A stretch of 64,000 nt of DNA, taken from positions 186,001 to 250,000 of the forward strand of contig NZ_JAKKCM010000002.1 of assembly GCF_021728395.1 (NCBI RefSeq). Reading direction: 5' to 3'. Origin of the DNA: Vibrio sp. J1-1. GTDB lineage: Bacteria > Pseudomonadota > Gammaproteobacteria > Enterobacterales > Vibrionaceae. Both the position numbers and the translations under genes were made by a program. Below, in pieces: positions 18,955-28,210 of this stretch (positions are counted from its first letter, which is position 1; every line of letters starts with the position of its first letter). Below the pieces are notes generated by a model. It did not search any database, had not been told where the DNA came from, and saw nothing but the letters and a program-made list of their open reading frames with translations.

Positions 18955-19302
18955 ATGTACACTGATTTTTTCAAAACATTCAGCGATCAAACAGAGAAAA
19001 CGCTAGAACCTTACATGAAGTTCAACAAGCTGGTTACTAAAAACGTTGAAGTGCTGACTGAGCTTCAACTAAACGCGATGCGTACGTACAGTGAAATGGG
19101 TATTACGCAAATGAAAGCTGCGTCAGAAATCAAAGACGTGACTTCTCTGACTGCGTTTAATAGCCAGCAGCTAAGCGTAATGACTAAGCTTTCTCAACAA
19201 ATGATGGATGACAGCAACAAGCTGCAAGCTATCGCAAAAGAATTCAAAGAAGACGTTGAGAAAATGACTTCGGAAAATCTTAAGACTGTTACTCCAGCGT
19301 AA
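18955..19302 (+). CDS. phaP: PhaP, phasin
   Basis: Phasins coat polyhydroxybutyrate granules and limit their size. The 115-residue protein is entirely helical and polar, with a phasin_2-like core (YMKFNKLVTKNVEVLTELQLNAMRTYSEMG). TAGGAGA lies 7 bp before the ATG. It is in the pha operon, followed by a split hairpin and an inserted element before phaC. Confidence 0.9.
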   Translation: MYTDFFKTFSDQTEKTLEPYMKFNKLVTKNVEVLTELQLNAMRTYSEMGITQMKAASEIKDVTSLTAFNSQQLSVMTKLSQQMMDDSNKLQAIAKEFKEDVEKMTSENLKTVTPA

Positions 19303-19315
19303 TTTGTCCGATTCT

Positions 19316-19628
19316 CGCCGCCATAGGGTCTGTTAGTCTTTCGTGGTTGGTTTTTGTTCGAGATAAAAGCGTTTTAATCGCGGCGAGAGGTTTGTAGCTT
19401 AGTCACTCTAAGCAAAATACCTCTCAACAAAGAGTAAAACGCTTTTAGCGGGGGCGCCCAGCTCGAACCCATCGGGCAGCGTTTGTGGCTCCTTTCTACT
19501 GCGTTATCGGCTTATCAGGTAGAGTAACTACATTTCAAAGCCTCTGCCTTGTATAAAGAACCCACAAACCGCTGCAAAAATCAGCTCAAAAGGTCAACAG
19601 ACCCTAAGTTTGGGCGGCGTTGTTTTTT
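19316..19628 (+). terminator. phaP terminator or attenuator split by an insertion
   Basis: CGCCGCC (19316-19322) and GGCGGCG (19613-19619) are perfect complements, and the second is followed by TTGTTTTTT (19620-19628). Without the 283-bp element between them they would form a 7-bp GC stem with an 8-10 base loop and a T-run, which is an intrinsic terminator or attenuator between phaP and phaC. With the element, the loop is about 290 bases. Confidence 0.6.
19324..19606. mobile_element. MITE-like inverted-repeat element in the pha operon
   Basis: The element begins TAGGGTCTGTT and ends AACAGACCCTA, so its ends are inverted repeats bounded by TA, which fits a TA target duplication. The ends extend as an imperfect inverted repeat over about 33 bases. 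Inside, AAAAGCGTTTTA (19365-19376) pairs with TAAAACGCTTTT (19435-19446), and a nested stem starts with GAGAGGT. A second pair (AGCGTTTGTGG with CCACAAACCGCT) lies in the right half. It holds no gene of its own. I believe similar elements occur in other Vibrio genomes, but cannot check. Confidence 0.65.
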
Positions 19629-19648
19629 CCGAATATAGGAGTAAGACT

Positions 19649-21418
19649 ATGTTTCAACACTTCTTTTCGGACTATCTTGTAAAGCTTCAGGAAACCAATC
19701 AACAATGGTGGCATGATTTCGAAGTCAACAAGGCAGTCGTGAATTCTCCTTTGAACAAGGCTATGCAAGAAGTGAACTTTGAGGACACTGCCAAACTGTT
19801 TGAACAAGCTGCCAATCAACCAGCTGCGATTCTTAAGCTGCAAGCTGAATGGTGGGAGCAACAGCTGCAAATTTGGCAGAACGTTGTTCTGGCAGGTAAC
19901 CAGACGCAAACAATAGAAGCAGAAAGGGGAGATAAGCGTTTCTCTCATGAGGATTGGAAAAATGAGGCGATGTTTAGCTTCATCAAGCAATCCTACCTTT
20001 TGTTCAGTAAGATGTACTTGGACACCATCGAGTCATTAGAAGGCTTAGATGAGAAGGCGAAAGAGCGAATCACCTTCTTTTCCCGCCAAGCAATTAATGC
20101 CCTCTCCCCATCTAACTTCATTGCAACCAATCCAGAACTTTTAAAGCTAACACTTGAGCAAAACGGTCAAAACCTATTAGCAGGTTTAGAACAGTTTAAA
20201 GAAGACGTTGAGTCGAGCGCGGACATTTTAAAAATCCGCATGACCAATAACAATGCTTTCCGTGTAGGTGAAGATGTCGCCACCACAGCGGGTGACGTGG
20301 TTTTCAAAAACGAGTTATTTGAGCTGATCCAATACCGTCCGGTGACGGAGAAGGTGAATGCAACGCCGTTGCTGATCGTGCCGCCGTTCATTAACAAGTA
20401 TTACATCTTGGATCTCACCGAGAAGAACTCGATGGTTCGCTGGCTGCTGGAGCAAGGACACAGTGTATTTATGATGTCCTGGCGCAATCCTGGCAAAGAG
20501 CAAGCCGAAGTTGAGTTTGGTGACTATGTCACTGAAGGTGTGGTAAAAGCCGTCGCAGCGATTGAAGACATTACTGGTCAAGATCAAATTAATGCGGTTG
20601 GTTACTGTATTGGCGGGACGGTTCTTGCAAGTACTGTTGCGTACTATGCTGCTAAGCGTATGAAAAAACGTATTAAATCCGCGACGTTCTTTACTACGCT
20701 TCTTGACTTTTCGCAGCCGGGAGAAGTTGGTGCTTACATTAATGATGTCATCATCAGTGCGATAGAATCACAGAACAATGCAAAAGGTTATATGGATGGC
20801 CGCTCTTTAAGTGTGACTTTCAGTTTGTTACGTGAAAACAGCTTGTACTGGAACTACTACGTAGACAACTACTTGAAAGGTAATAGCCCTGTGAATTTCG
20901 ACTTGTTGTACTGGAACAGCGACAGTACTAACGTCAGTGCAGCAGCGCACAACTTCCTGCTTCGAGAGCTCTATCTGGAAAACAAGTTGATACAAGATAA
21001 AGGCGTGAAAATCGGCGGCGTTTGGATAGATCTGAATAAGATTAAAATCCCGAGCTACTTTGTATCTACCAAGGAAGACCATATTGCGCTTTGGCAAGGT
21101 ACATATCGCGGCGCTCTGAACACCGGCGGTAACAAGACGTTTGTACTAGGCGAGTCGGGGCACATCGCGGGTATTGTTAATCCTCCGTCTAAGGGCAAAT
21201 ATGGCTATTGGTTAAACGATACGCTAGAAGACTCTGCTGAGGAATGGCTTAGCAATGCAGAGCGTAAAGATGGGTCCTGGTGGACACACTGGAATGAATG
21301 GCTACTTCAGTTCAATCCAGAAGAGCAGGTTGAACCATTCCCTACTGGTTCTGAAAGCAATCCAGTGATTGATAAAGCGCCAGGTACTTACGTTAAACAG
21401 GTATTGCCTGTGAAATAG
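19649..21418 (+). CDS. phaC: PhaC, class I polyhydroxyalkanoate synthase
   Basis: PhaC polymerises (R)-3-hydroxybutyryl-CoA into granules. The 589-residue protein matches class I synthases in length. The active-site cysteine is in the lipase-like box GYCIGGTVLA (Cys320), followed by the catalytic Asp in STKEDHIALW and the His in GESGHIAGIVNPP. The ATG at 19649 has TAGGAGTAA just upstream; an in-frame TTG at 19610 lies in the flank of the inserted element and is not likely. It is the last gene of phaB-phaA-phaP-phaC. Confidence 0.95.
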   Translation: MFQHFFSDYLVKLQETNQQWWHDFEVNKAVVNSPLNKAMQEVNFEDTAKLFEQAANQPAAILKLQAEWWEQQLQIWQNVVLAGNQTQTIEAERGDKRFSHEDWKNEAMFSFIKQSYLLFSKMYLDTIESLEGLDEKAKERITFFSRQAINALSPSNFIATNPELLKLTLEQNGQNLLAGLEQFKEDVESSADILKIRMTNNNAFRVGEDVATTAGDVVFKNELFELIQYRPVTEKVNATPLLIVPPFINKYYILDLTEKNSMVRWLLEQGHSVFMMSWRNPGKEQAEVEFGDYVTEGVVKAVAAIEDITGQDQINAVGYCIGGTVLASTVAYYAAKRMKKRIKSATFFTTLLDFSQPGEVGAYINDVIISAIESQNNAKGYMDGRSLSVTFSLLRENSLYWNYYVDNYLKGNSPVNFDLLYWNSDSTNVSAAAHNFLLRELYLENKLIQDKGVKIGGVWIDLNKIKIPSYFVSTKEDHIALWQGTYRGALNTGGNKTFVLGESGHIAGIVNPPSKGKYGYWLNDTLEDSAEEWLSNAERKDGSWWTHWNEWLLQFNPEEQVEPFPTGSESNPVIDKAPGTYVKQVLPVK

Positions 21419-21467
21419 TCTTGAACGGTCATGTTTCCTTTAGCATTAAAATTTGGCGATACTCTTG

Positions 21468-21491
21468 GCGGCCCTCGTGGTCGCTTTTTTT
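21468..21491 (+). terminator. Terminator after phaC
   Basis: GCGGCC (21468-21473) pairs with GGTCGC (21479-21484) with one G-U pair, followed by seven T. Confidence 0.8.
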
Positions 21492-21511
21492 ATTCAGCTG
21501 AGCATAAAACA

Positions 21512-21542
21512 AAACAGCGCTGAGGTTACCTCAGCGCTGTTT
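21512..21542. terminator. Bidirectional terminator between pha and nap
   Basis: A perfect 14-bp stem, AAACAGCGCTGAGG at 21512-21525 and CCTCAGCGCTGTTT at 21529-21542, with a three-base loop. It lies between the converging pha operon and the nap operon and can serve both. Confidence 0.85.
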
Positions 21543-21600
21543 ATTTATTGATACATGAACAAAGTCTTTGAATAGGGTATCCATGCATTACGTTGTTGGA

Positions 21601-21735
21601 TTACAGGTTCTTATCTTTGCCTAGTGACAAAACCCACAGAGAAATGGCAGCGACGCCGACAAAGCCAGACAAAATGATTACCGGCATTGCGCTGTATCCA
21701 AGGATATGCCAAATCACAGATTCTAATGTACTCAT
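21601..21735 (-). CDS. 44-aa membrane peptide at the end of the nap operon (TIGR02808-like)
   Basis: A 44-residue peptide beginning MSTLESVIWHILGYSAMP, with one membrane segment (about 18-38) and a short basic tail (LGKDKNL). AAGGAG lies 7 bp before its ATG. It starts 12 bp after the napC stop and is the last gene of the operon. It resembles the very short TIGR02808 proteins of vibrios and relatives as I recall them, whose function is unknown. The position suggests a role in assembly or stability of the NapC membrane complex, which is inference. Confidence 0.75.
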   Translation of the reverse strand: MSTLESVIWHILGYSAMPVIILSGFVGVAAISLWVLSLGKDKNL

Positions 21736-21747
21736 GGTCAGTTCTCC

Positions 21748-22326
21748 TTATTGCCAGCCTTCTACGCCGTGCATATCAGGTAATTTGTGCGCGATACCTT
21801 TATGACAATCGACACAGGTTTTATCGCCTGAAGCTAACGCCGTTGAGTGTTGAGCAGAGGCACGAGAGCCTTGTTGTGAATAGTCCATAAAGTCGAACTC
21901 GTGGCAGTTACGGCACTCTAAAGAGTCATTTTTCTTCATACGAGCCCACTCACGCTCTGCTAAATGCCCGCGACGTTCCTGGAATTTTTCCGGCGTATCA
22001 ATAGTACGAAGCACATAGTGAGCAAACAACTCTTTGGAAGCCTGAACCTTACGTACGATCTTATCCGTCCATTCATGAGGAACGTGACAATCTGAACAGA
22101 TAGCGCGAACCCCTGAACGGTTTGAATAGTGGATCGTTTCTCTGATTTCAGCCACGATTGGTGCGTGACACCCAGAACAGAACTCTTCGGTATTCGTCGC
22201 TTCCATCCCCGTGTTAAATGCGCCCCAAAACAGCAGACCGCCAGCAAAACCTAGGAATAACACGACGCCAGCGGCAGCTTTGCTCGGGCTCTTCAGTCGA
22301 TTCCAAAACGCTTTAAGTATTTTCAT
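21748..22326 (-). CDS. napC: NapC, membrane tetraheme cytochrome c
   Basis: NapC takes electrons from quinol and passes them to NapAB in the periplasm. The 192-residue protein has one N-terminal membrane anchor (VVLFLGFAGGLLFWGAF) and four CxxCH heme sites: CSGCH, CSDCH, CRNCH and CVDCH. This is the NapC/NirT family layout. It follows napB by 28 bp. No napG or napH is present, so NapC is the only visible quinol link. Confidence 0.96.
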   Translation of the reverse strand: MKILKAFWNRLKSPSKAAAGVVLFLGFAGGLLFWGAFNTGMEATNTEEFCSGCHAPIVAEIRETIHYSNRSGVRAICSDCHVPHEWTDKIVRKVQASKELFAHYVLRTIDTPEKFQERRGHLAEREWARMKKNDSLECRNCHEFDFMDYSQQGSRASAQHSTALASGDKTCVDCHKGIAHKLPDMHGVEGWQ

Positions 22327-22354
22327 AAGTAACCTCTTAGCACTCGCGTTTCAA

Positions 22355-22813
22355 TTACTGAAGTGAATCTACGGATTGGAATTTATTTTCCACTAGTGGC
22401 TTCGCATCAGTTTGCGGAACGTGACATTGCAAACAGAAGAAGCGACGAGGAGAGACATCAGCCAGTACAGCGTCTTGGCGGTTAACATAGTGGGTTACGC
22501 TGATTTTTGTAGCGCCTGACTCTTTCGCATTCTTCCAGCTATGGCAGGCAAGGCATTTATTCGCATTCAAAGAGACCTCATAGTTACGGATACTATGGGG
22601 AATCAGCGGTGGCTGATAAACATAGCTGTCTTCAACGATTTGATCTTTTGGGAAATCTTTGAACTCGTCAGCAGCGCGAGTCTCTTCTAGTTGAGACATG
22701 CCGCGTAGAGATTCTAAACCGCCAGTACCCCCTGGGTTGTCTAACTCAGCTTGTGCCATGCCTGTCACTAAAGCACCTACTGATAGAAGTGCGACAAGTA
22801 ATTTTTTCATCAT
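22355..22813 (-). CDS. napB: NapB, diheme cytochrome c subunit of nitrate reductase
   Basis: NapB is the small electron-transfer subunit of periplasmic nitrate reductase. The 152-residue protein has a signal peptide (LLVALLSVGALVTGMAQA), the family motif around YQPPLIPHSI, and two heme sites, CLACH and CLQCH. It follows napA after a 76-bp gap that contains a hairpin. Confidence 0.95.
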   Translation of the reverse strand: MMKKLLVALLSVGALVTGMAQAELDNPGGTGGLESLRGMSQLEETRAADEFKDFPKDQIVEDSYVYQPPLIPHSIRNYEVSLNANKCLACHSWKNAKESGATKISVTHYVNRQDAVLADVSPRRFFCLQCHVPQTDAKPLVENKFQSVDSLQ

Positions 22814-22848
22814 TTCTTCTCCGCCTTTATGGCTTAAATTCTTTTTCA

Positions 22849-22867
22849 GGCCGCCACGAGGACGGCC
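22849..22867 (-). promoter_or_regulatory. Intercistronic hairpin between napA and napB
   Basis: On the minus strand GGCCGTC (22861-22867) pairs with GGCGGCC (22849-22855), with a CTCGT loop and one G-U pair. There is no T-run. Such hairpins often protect upstream mRNA ends or adjust the ratio of subunits. Confidence 0.5.
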
Positions 22868-22889
22868 ATATTATTCGATATCTGAAGCG

Positions 22890-25379
22890 TTAAGCGATCT
22901 TGGTGATTTTGACTGGACACTTTTTAAAGTCTGTCTGTTTTGACAGTGGGTCAGTCGCATCCAGGATTAACTTATTAATCAAAATACGAGCATCAAAGAA
23001 TGGTACGAAGACCAAGCCTTTTGGCGGACGGTTACGACCTCGAGTTTCTACACGAGCGCGAACTTCACCACGTTTATTGGCGATGAGTATTTCTTCACCG
23101 CGACGAACATTGCGCGCTTTCGCGTCATCCGGGTGCATGTAACACACTGCGTCTGGAACCGCTTTGTAAAGCTCAGGAACACGACGAGTCATGGTGCCAG
23201 TATGCCAGTGTTCTAGAACTCGGCCTGTACATAACCATAAATCGTATTCGGAATCTGGCATTTCTGGTGGCGCTTCGTATGGCGCAGAGATGATCTTCGC
23301 TTTACCATCCGCGTTACCATAGAAGTCCCAACCTGAGCCTGCTTTCGCGTATGGATCTGAGCCTTCTTTAAAGCGCCATTGTGTTTCCTTGCCATCAACA
23401 ACTGGCCAGCGTAAGCCGCGTACAGTGTGGTAAACATCGTATGGTGCTAAGTCGTGACCATGACCGCGACCAAATGTTGCATACTCTTCGAACAAACCTT
23501 TTTGAACGTAGTAGCCGAAGTGATGTGAATCGTCGTTCAGTTCACGAGCTTCTTCGACAGGGAACTTGTCGACCTGACCGTTTTTAAACAGCATGTCATA
23601 CATGGTTTTGCCGCGATACTCTGGCGCTTTTGCAAGCAACTCTTCAGGCCACACTTCTTCCATTTTGAAGCGTTTCGCGAATTCCATGACCTGCCATAGA
23701 TCCGATTTTGCCTCGCCCACAGTACCAACTTGTTGATACCAGGCCTGAGTACGGCGTTCTGCGTTACCGTAAGCGCCTTCTTTCTCAATCCACATAGCGG
23801 TAGGAAGAACCAAGTCTGCTGCTTGTGCCGTCGCGGTTGGGTATGGATCCGATACCACAATGAAGTTGTCCGGGTTACGATAACCAGGAAGACGATCAGT
23901 GTTAATGTTCGGACCAGCTTGCATGTTGTTGTTACATTGAACCCAGTAACAGTTCAATACGCCATCGTTAAGCATGCGATCTTGGAGAACCGCGTGGAAG
24001 CCTGGTTTTGGCGGAATTGTACCTTCAGGCAATTTCCAGATCTTCTCTGCGATTTCACGGTGTTTAGGGTTTGCTACCACCATGTCTGCTGGCAGACGGT
24101 GAGCAAAGGTGCCCACTTCACGTGCCGTACCACAAGCTGATGGCTGACCCGTTAGTGAGAATGGGCTGTTCCCTGGCGTTGAGATTTTACCTGTTAGCAG
24201 GTGAATGTTGTAAACCAGGTTGTTCATCCATACGCCACGAGTGTGTTGGTTCATACCCATGGTCCAAAGTGACATGACTTTGGTGTTTGGATCAGCGTAT
24301 TGTTTAGCAAGCTCGATCAGTTTCTCTTTCTCGACACCAGAAATTTCTGACGCTTTCTCAACTGTGTAAGGAGCGACAGACTTCTTGTACTCTTCAAAAG
24401 AGATAGAAGTAAGTTTGCCTGAGTTTGGATTCTTTGCAGCCACTTGTAATGGGTCATCATCACGCAAGCCATAGCCGATATCAGTATCCGCCTGTGTAAA
24501 GTTGGTGTGCTTGTTAACGAAATCCCAGTTTACCGCATCATTCTCGATGATGTAGTTCGCAATAAAGTTTGCGATCGCAAGGTCAGACTGAGGATTAAAA
24601 ATGTAACCGTGGTCAGCTAACTCAAATGAACGGTGGTAGTAGGTAGAAAGTACGTTTACTCGAACGTGAGGGTGGCTCAAACGACGGTCAGTGATACGTG
24701 TCCAGAGTACTGGGTGCATCTCGGCCATGTTAGAACCCCAAAGCACGAATGCATCGGCGTTCTCGAAGTCGTCGTAGCATCCCATTGGTTCATCAATACC
24801 AAAGGCACGCATGAAGCCGACAACCGCAGAAGCCATACAGTGACGTGCGTTCGGGTCAATGTTATTCGAACGGAAGCCCGCTTTCATCATTTTTGCCGCA
24901 GCGTAGCCTTCCATTACGGTCCATTGACCAGAACCAAACATACCGATACTCGTTGGGCCCTTTTTCTCTAGAGATGCTTTCCATTTCTCTGCCATAATAT
25001 CGAAGGCAGCATCCCAAGATATCGGAGTAAAGTCGCCATCTTTATGGTATTGGCCATCTTTCATACGAAGTAATGGTTGAGTCAGACGGTCTTGCCCGTA
25101 CATGATTTTAGACAGGAAGTAACCTTTAATGCAGTTCAAGCCTTTGTTCACAGGTGCTTCAGGATCACCTTGTGTGGCCACAACTTTGCCGTTTTGCGTG
25201 CCAACAAGAACAGAACAGCCTGTACCACAAAAACGACAAGGCGCCTTGTCCCAAGTGATTTTGCTTTGATCAGAGCTTGCAATCAGGTTCGCGGCAGAGG
25301 CTGGTAGTGTAATACCTGCGACAGCAGCAGCCGATGCAGCCGCGTTTGCTTTCACAAACGCACGTCTTGTCATTTTCAT
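22890..25379 (-). CDS. napA: NapA, periplasmic nitrate reductase catalytic subunit
   Basis: NapA reduces nitrate to nitrite in the periplasm with a molybdenum bis-MGD cofactor and one 4Fe-4S cluster. The 829-residue protein has a twin-arginine signal ([13 protein letters not shown]), the cluster cysteines in [12 protein letters not shown] followed by LNCIKGYF, and the Mo-ligand cysteine in the MASAVVGF region just after HC ([12 protein letters not shown]). The start overlaps the napD stop by four bases (ATGA). It needs Tat export with the help of NapD and molybdenum cofactor made partly by MoeA and MoeB. Confidence 0.97.
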   Translation of the reverse strand: MKMTRRAFVKANAAASAAAVAGITLPASAANLIASSDQSKITWDKAPCRFCGTGCSVLVGTQNGKVVATQGDPEAPVNKGLNCIKGYFLSKIMYGQDRLTQPLLRMKDGQYHKDGDFTPISWDAAFDIMAEKWKASLEKKGPTSIGMFGSGQWTVMEGYAAAKMMKAGFRSNNIDPNARHCMASAVVGFMRAFGIDEPMGCYDDFENADAFVLWGSNMAEMHPVLWTRITDRRLSHPHVRVNVLSTYYHRSFELADHGYIFNPQSDLAIANFIANYIIENDAVNWDFVNKHTNFTQADTDIGYGLRDDDPLQVAAKNPNSGKLTSISFEEYKKSVAPYTVEKASEISGVEKEKLIELAKQYADPNTKVMSLWTMGMNQHTRGVWMNNLVYNIHLLTGKISTPGNSPFSLTGQPSACGTAREVGTFAHRLPADMVVANPKHREIAEKIWKLPEGTIPPKPGFHAVLQDRMLNDGVLNCYWVQCNNNMQAGPNINTDRLPGYRNPDNFIVVSDPYPTATAQAADLVLPTAMWIEKEGAYGNAERRTQAWYQQVGTVGEAKSDLWQVMEFAKRFKMEEVWPEELLAKAPEYRGKTMYDMLFKNGQVDKFPVEEARELNDDSHHFGYYVQKGLFEEYATFGRGHGHDLAPYDVYHTVRGLRWPVVDGKETQWRFKEGSDPYAKAGSGWDFYGNADGKAKIISAPYEAPPEMPDSEYDLWLCTGRVLEHWHTGTMTRRVPELYKAVPDAVCYMHPDDAKARNVRRGEEILIANKRGEVRARVETRGRNRPPKGLVFVPFFDARILINKLILDATDPLSKQTDFKKCPVKITKIA

Positions 25380-25684
25380 ACTTCACCCTCAATTTGGGAA
25401 TTCTGTGTTCCAGTGTTTTGGTTATCTGCTTGTTCAAGTTCAGTCTCAATTTGGTGGTAAACCAAGACGGTACTTAAGACATTAGGTAAATTATTAATCG
25501 CGTCGATAGTATCGGTGATGAATCCTTGGTTTTCGGTCTCAAGCACCACAACGATTTTTCCTTCTGGACTGTCGCCGTATATCTCGGCGTTCTCATACGC
25601 TTCGATCTGGGCTTTGATATCATCCAGATGCTCAGGCAGTACGTGTACTACCAGACTTGAAATATGCACTTCATTTAGAGACAT
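25376..25684 (-). CDS. napD: NapD, NapA-specific chaperone
   Basis: NapD binds the twin-arginine signal of NapA and holds back export until the cofactor is in place. The 102-residue protein has the ferredoxin-like NapD core ([42 protein letters not shown]) and a variable Gln/Asn/Glu-rich tail. It overlaps napA by four bases and follows napF by 36 bp. Confidence 0.93.
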   Translation of the reverse strand: MSLNEVHISSLVVHVLPEHLDDIKAQIEAYENAEIYGDSPEGKIVVVLETENQGFITDTIDAINNLPNVLSTVLVYHQIETELEQADNQNTGTQNSQIEGEV

Positions 25685-25720
25685 ATAGCTCTCTCAGTTG
25701 TTGCCTTTTAGATATACAGC

Positions 25721-26212
25721 TTAGGCAATGATATTTATATTGCTCACATTGATGGATGCTGTCGGACAGACAGAAACACATGCTCCACATCCGTTACACT
25801 CATCAAGGTTTAAATTCGGTTGTGCTACTTTCCCCAGCTCTAATTTGAACTGAATTGCCATTGGGTCGCACATATCCCCACAGGCTCGGCATTCAACATT
25901 CTGTTTTGCTAAACAGCTGTCATTTATGTGTGCTTTTGCCTGCCAAGGCTGTTCTGTTTCTGCTAAAAATAGTGGCTCGGGACAGACATCAGCACATTGA
26001 TAGCAAAACGTACATTCATTAATGCTAAAGTCGACCGAAGGGAAGCCGCCGTCACTTTTGGATATAATTTTAGTTTCGCAGACATCAATACACTTACCGC
26101 AGCGAGTACAACCGTCTGTAAAGTGTTCAGGCTGTGCTAACCAAGGTAAGCGTACTGCATCATTGGTGTGCGTTTTTCTTGCAAAGAGTCTTCTTCTTGA
26201 AAGGTTTACCAC
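25721..26212 (-). CDS. napF: NapF, cytoplasmic ferredoxin-type protein
   Basis: NapF is an iron-sulfur protein that helps NapA mature in the cytoplasm. The 163-residue protein has three ferredoxin-like cysteine sets, CTRCGKCIDVC, CTFCYQCADVC and CNGCGACVSVC, each with its partner cysteine, and an RRRLF stretch near the N-terminus. An additional CRACGDMC set lies before the last motif. It is the first gene of napFDABC and is divergent from narQ. Confidence 0.93.
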   Translation of the reverse strand: MVNLSRRRLFARKTHTNDAVRLPWLAQPEHFTDGCTRCGKCIDVCETKIISKSDGGFPSVDFSINECTFCYQCADVCPEPLFLAETEQPWQAKAHINDSCLAKQNVECRACGDMCDPMAIQFKLELGKVAQPNLNLDECNGCGACVSVCPTASINVSNINIIA

Positions 26213-26336
26213 TTAACCACCTCAATGCGGATGTTCATCTTAAAATTTGGTACTCAACTAAGCTTAGCCCACAATTTTCATTAATAAACTTTCATTAACG
26301 CAAACGAAATTGTAGTTTTTGACATATTCGCATAAA

Positions 26337-26352
26337 TACCCCCAAGGGGTTA
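26337..26352. promoter_or_regulatory. Candidate NarP 7-2-7 site in the nap-narQ control region
   Basis: TACCCCC-AA-GGGGTTA has the 7-2-7 layout of NarL/NarP sites and resembles the heptamer TACYYMT. It is part of a wider imperfect palindrome (26335-26365, AATACCCCC to GGGGGGTATT). It lies 125 bp from napF and 122 bp from narQ. Confidence 0.5.
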
Positions 26353-26366
26353 ATTGGGGGGTATTA

Positions 26367-26380
26367 TTGTTTTAGATCAA
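26367..26380. promoter_or_regulatory. Candidate FNR box in the nap-narQ control region
   Basis: TTGTTTTAGATCAA matches the FNR consensus TTGAT-N4-ATCAA at nine of ten fixed positions. It lies next to the candidate NarP site, as at other nap promoters, which combine anaerobic and nitrate control. Confidence 0.55.
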
Positions 26381-26410
26381 TAAATTCCATCGCGGGTGAT
26401 CACATATTGA

Positions 26411-26426
26411 TGACGCTAAAGCGTCA
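26411..26426. promoter_or_regulatory. Palindrome in the narQ leader
   Basis: TGACGCTAAAGCGTCA has two 7-bp arms around a two-base centre and lies 47 bp before the narQ start. No factor is recognised; it may form a small hairpin in the leader. Confidence 0.4.
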
Positions 26427-26473
26427 CGGGCTCACTGCACAAGCCAATCGCACAACAAAGTAAGGATTTCAGG

Positions 26474-28210
26474 TTGTTAAAAAATGTAAAAAAGTCAGTA
26501 ACCGGGACGATTGCATCTGCAATGCTGATCATTCTGTTGTTATCGATTGCAACAACTGGATTCGCTATTTTCACGCTGGCGTCTAGTCTCAACGATGCTG
26601 AAGCGGTTAACGTTGCAGGGTCAATGCGTATGCAGAGTTATCGCTTGGCTAATGATATTCAAATCCAGTCAGTAGATTACTCGGATCATATTGAAGCATT
26701 CGAACGTTCGATTTATTCACCCTCGATGAAGGCGTTGCAAAACTGGTCGGTACCTGAAGATATTACCCAAGACTATTACGGATTAATTGCTCGATGGCAT
26801 GAACTCAAAGTGGTTCTAAAACGAGACGATCCGAGCGACTATCAAATGTTGGTTGTGGGATTCGTTGCGCAGATTGATGCGTTTGTATTTAAGCTGCAAA
26901 GTTTTTCAGAACAAAAGTTGATTAACTTAGCGTGGGTTGGCGGCCTTGGTCTTGGCGGGATTCTCTGCGCAAGTGTATTCGTTGTTCTCTTTGTCCGCCG
27001 GGAAGTCGTTAAACCGTTACGATCTTTGGTTGTTGCGAGTGAGCAGATCCAAAACCGTTCCTTCGATATTTCACTTGAAGTGCAAAGTGATAATGAAATA
27101 GGCATACTGACACGCACCTTTAATCGTATGGCTACCGATCTCGGCAAACTCTACCGAGGGTTAGAGAAAGCCGTTGACGAAAAGACACGCAAATTGCAAC
27201 AGGCAAATCAGTCTCTTGAAGTGCTTTATGATTCCTCAAAAGAGCTGACGGCTTCGCGAATCGGCCAGGAAAATTTTCAGGCTATTTTACAACACCTTGC
27301 TAGCCTGGAAGGCATTAAGGCGGTTAAGCTCGAGATAGAGCAGGTGGGTGAGCCAAATTGGATTCTCACCGAGGGAGAAGAGTGTTGTCATGATTGTGAT
27401 GAAGCATGTCACGCTGATCCACTTGTACTCGATGGCGAGCACTTGGGATTTCTTTATTGGAAGGCAGGGCTGCCTTGTCCAAATGAAACTTTAATCGATA
27501 ACTTTGTACAGATTCTTTCCCGAGCAGTCTATTACAATCGAGCTCAGCGACAAGCTGAACAAATATTATTGATGGAAGAGCGAGCCACCATTGCGCGAGA
27601 ACTGCATGATTCACTGGCTCAGGCCCTTTCTTACCTGAAAATTCAAGTCGCTTTGCTTAAAAGAAGCGTGAAAAATTTACCTGATGAAAAGGCGATATCA
27701 CAAGCCAATCAGGTTATTGCTGAGCTGGATACGGGATTATCGGCTGCGTATACTCAATTGAGAGAGCTACTAACCACCTTCCGCTTAACAATAAAAGAGG
27801 GGAGTTTTGGGCAGGCGTTGCAAGAAATGGTCGCGACGTTGAATGAACAAACAGAGACTAAGATATCCTTAAACAACCGTCTTTCTTCTACAGAGTTAGA
27901 TGCGCACCAACAGGTGCATCTACTGCAGTTGATCAGAGAAGCAACTCTTAACGCAATGAAGCATGCTCAAGCGGATAATATTGTTATTCAGTGCCTCGAT
28001 TGTGACGGGAAGATCACAGTAACAATAGAAGATGACGGGGTAGGCTTTGATCATCAAGACCCAAAAATTAATCATTACGGTATGAGTATCATGCAAGAGC
28101 GAGCAACAAGACTGCATGCTGACTTTCATGTGGTCGCGTCGAAAAACAATGGTTGTACCGTAACACTAGAATTCCAACATAGTAAGGAAGTAAACATTGA
28201 CAGCGTGTAA
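26474..28210 (+). CDS. narQ: NarQ-type nitrate/nitrite sensor kinase
   Basis: NarQ senses nitrate and nitrite in the periplasm and phosphorylates NarP. The 578-residue protein starts at a TTG with AGGA 7 bp upstream. It has two membrane segments (about 15-38 and 155-178) around a periplasmic domain containing the ligand motif NVAGSMRMQSYRLA (P-box) at about residues 45-58, then HAMP, a linker with several cysteines (ECCHDCDEACHADP and LPCPNE), and a HisKA_3 domain with RELHDSLAQALSYLK (His378) and a HATPase domain (DDGVGF). The cysteines are typical of NarQ/NarX. It overlaps narP by 14 bp. Confidence 0.93.
   Translation: MLKNVKKSVTGTIASAMLIILLLSIATTGFAIFTLASSLNDAEAVNVAGSMRMQSYRLANDIQIQSVDYSDHIEAFERSIYSPSMKALQNWSVPEDITQDYYGLIARWHELKVVLKRDDPSDYQMLVVGFVAQIDAFVFKLQSFSEQKLINLAWVGGLGLGGILCASVFVVLFVRREVVKPLRSLVVASEQIQNRSFDISLEVQSDNEIGILTRTFNRMATDLGKLYRGLEKAVDEKTRKLQQANQSLEVLYDSSKELTASRIGQENFQAILQHLASLEGIKAVKLEIEQVGEPNWILTEGEECCHDCDEACHADPLVLDGEHLGFLYWKAGLPCPNETLIDNFVQILSRAVYYNRAQRQAEQILLMEERATIARELHDSLAQALSYLKIQVALLKRSVKNLPDEKAISQANQVIAELDTGLSAAYTQLRELLTTFRLTIKEGSFGQALQEMVATLNEQTETKISLNNRLSSTELDAHQQVHLLQLIREATLNAMKHAQADNIVIQCLDCDGKITVTIEDDGVGFDHQDPKINHYGMSIMQERATRLHADFHVVASKNNGCTVTLEFQHSKEVNIDSV

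Noticed and set aside
22849-22867. Relationship between the napA-napB hairpin and the phaC terminator, which share the loop CTCGT
   Set aside because: The stems differ and the shared five-base loop can be chance.
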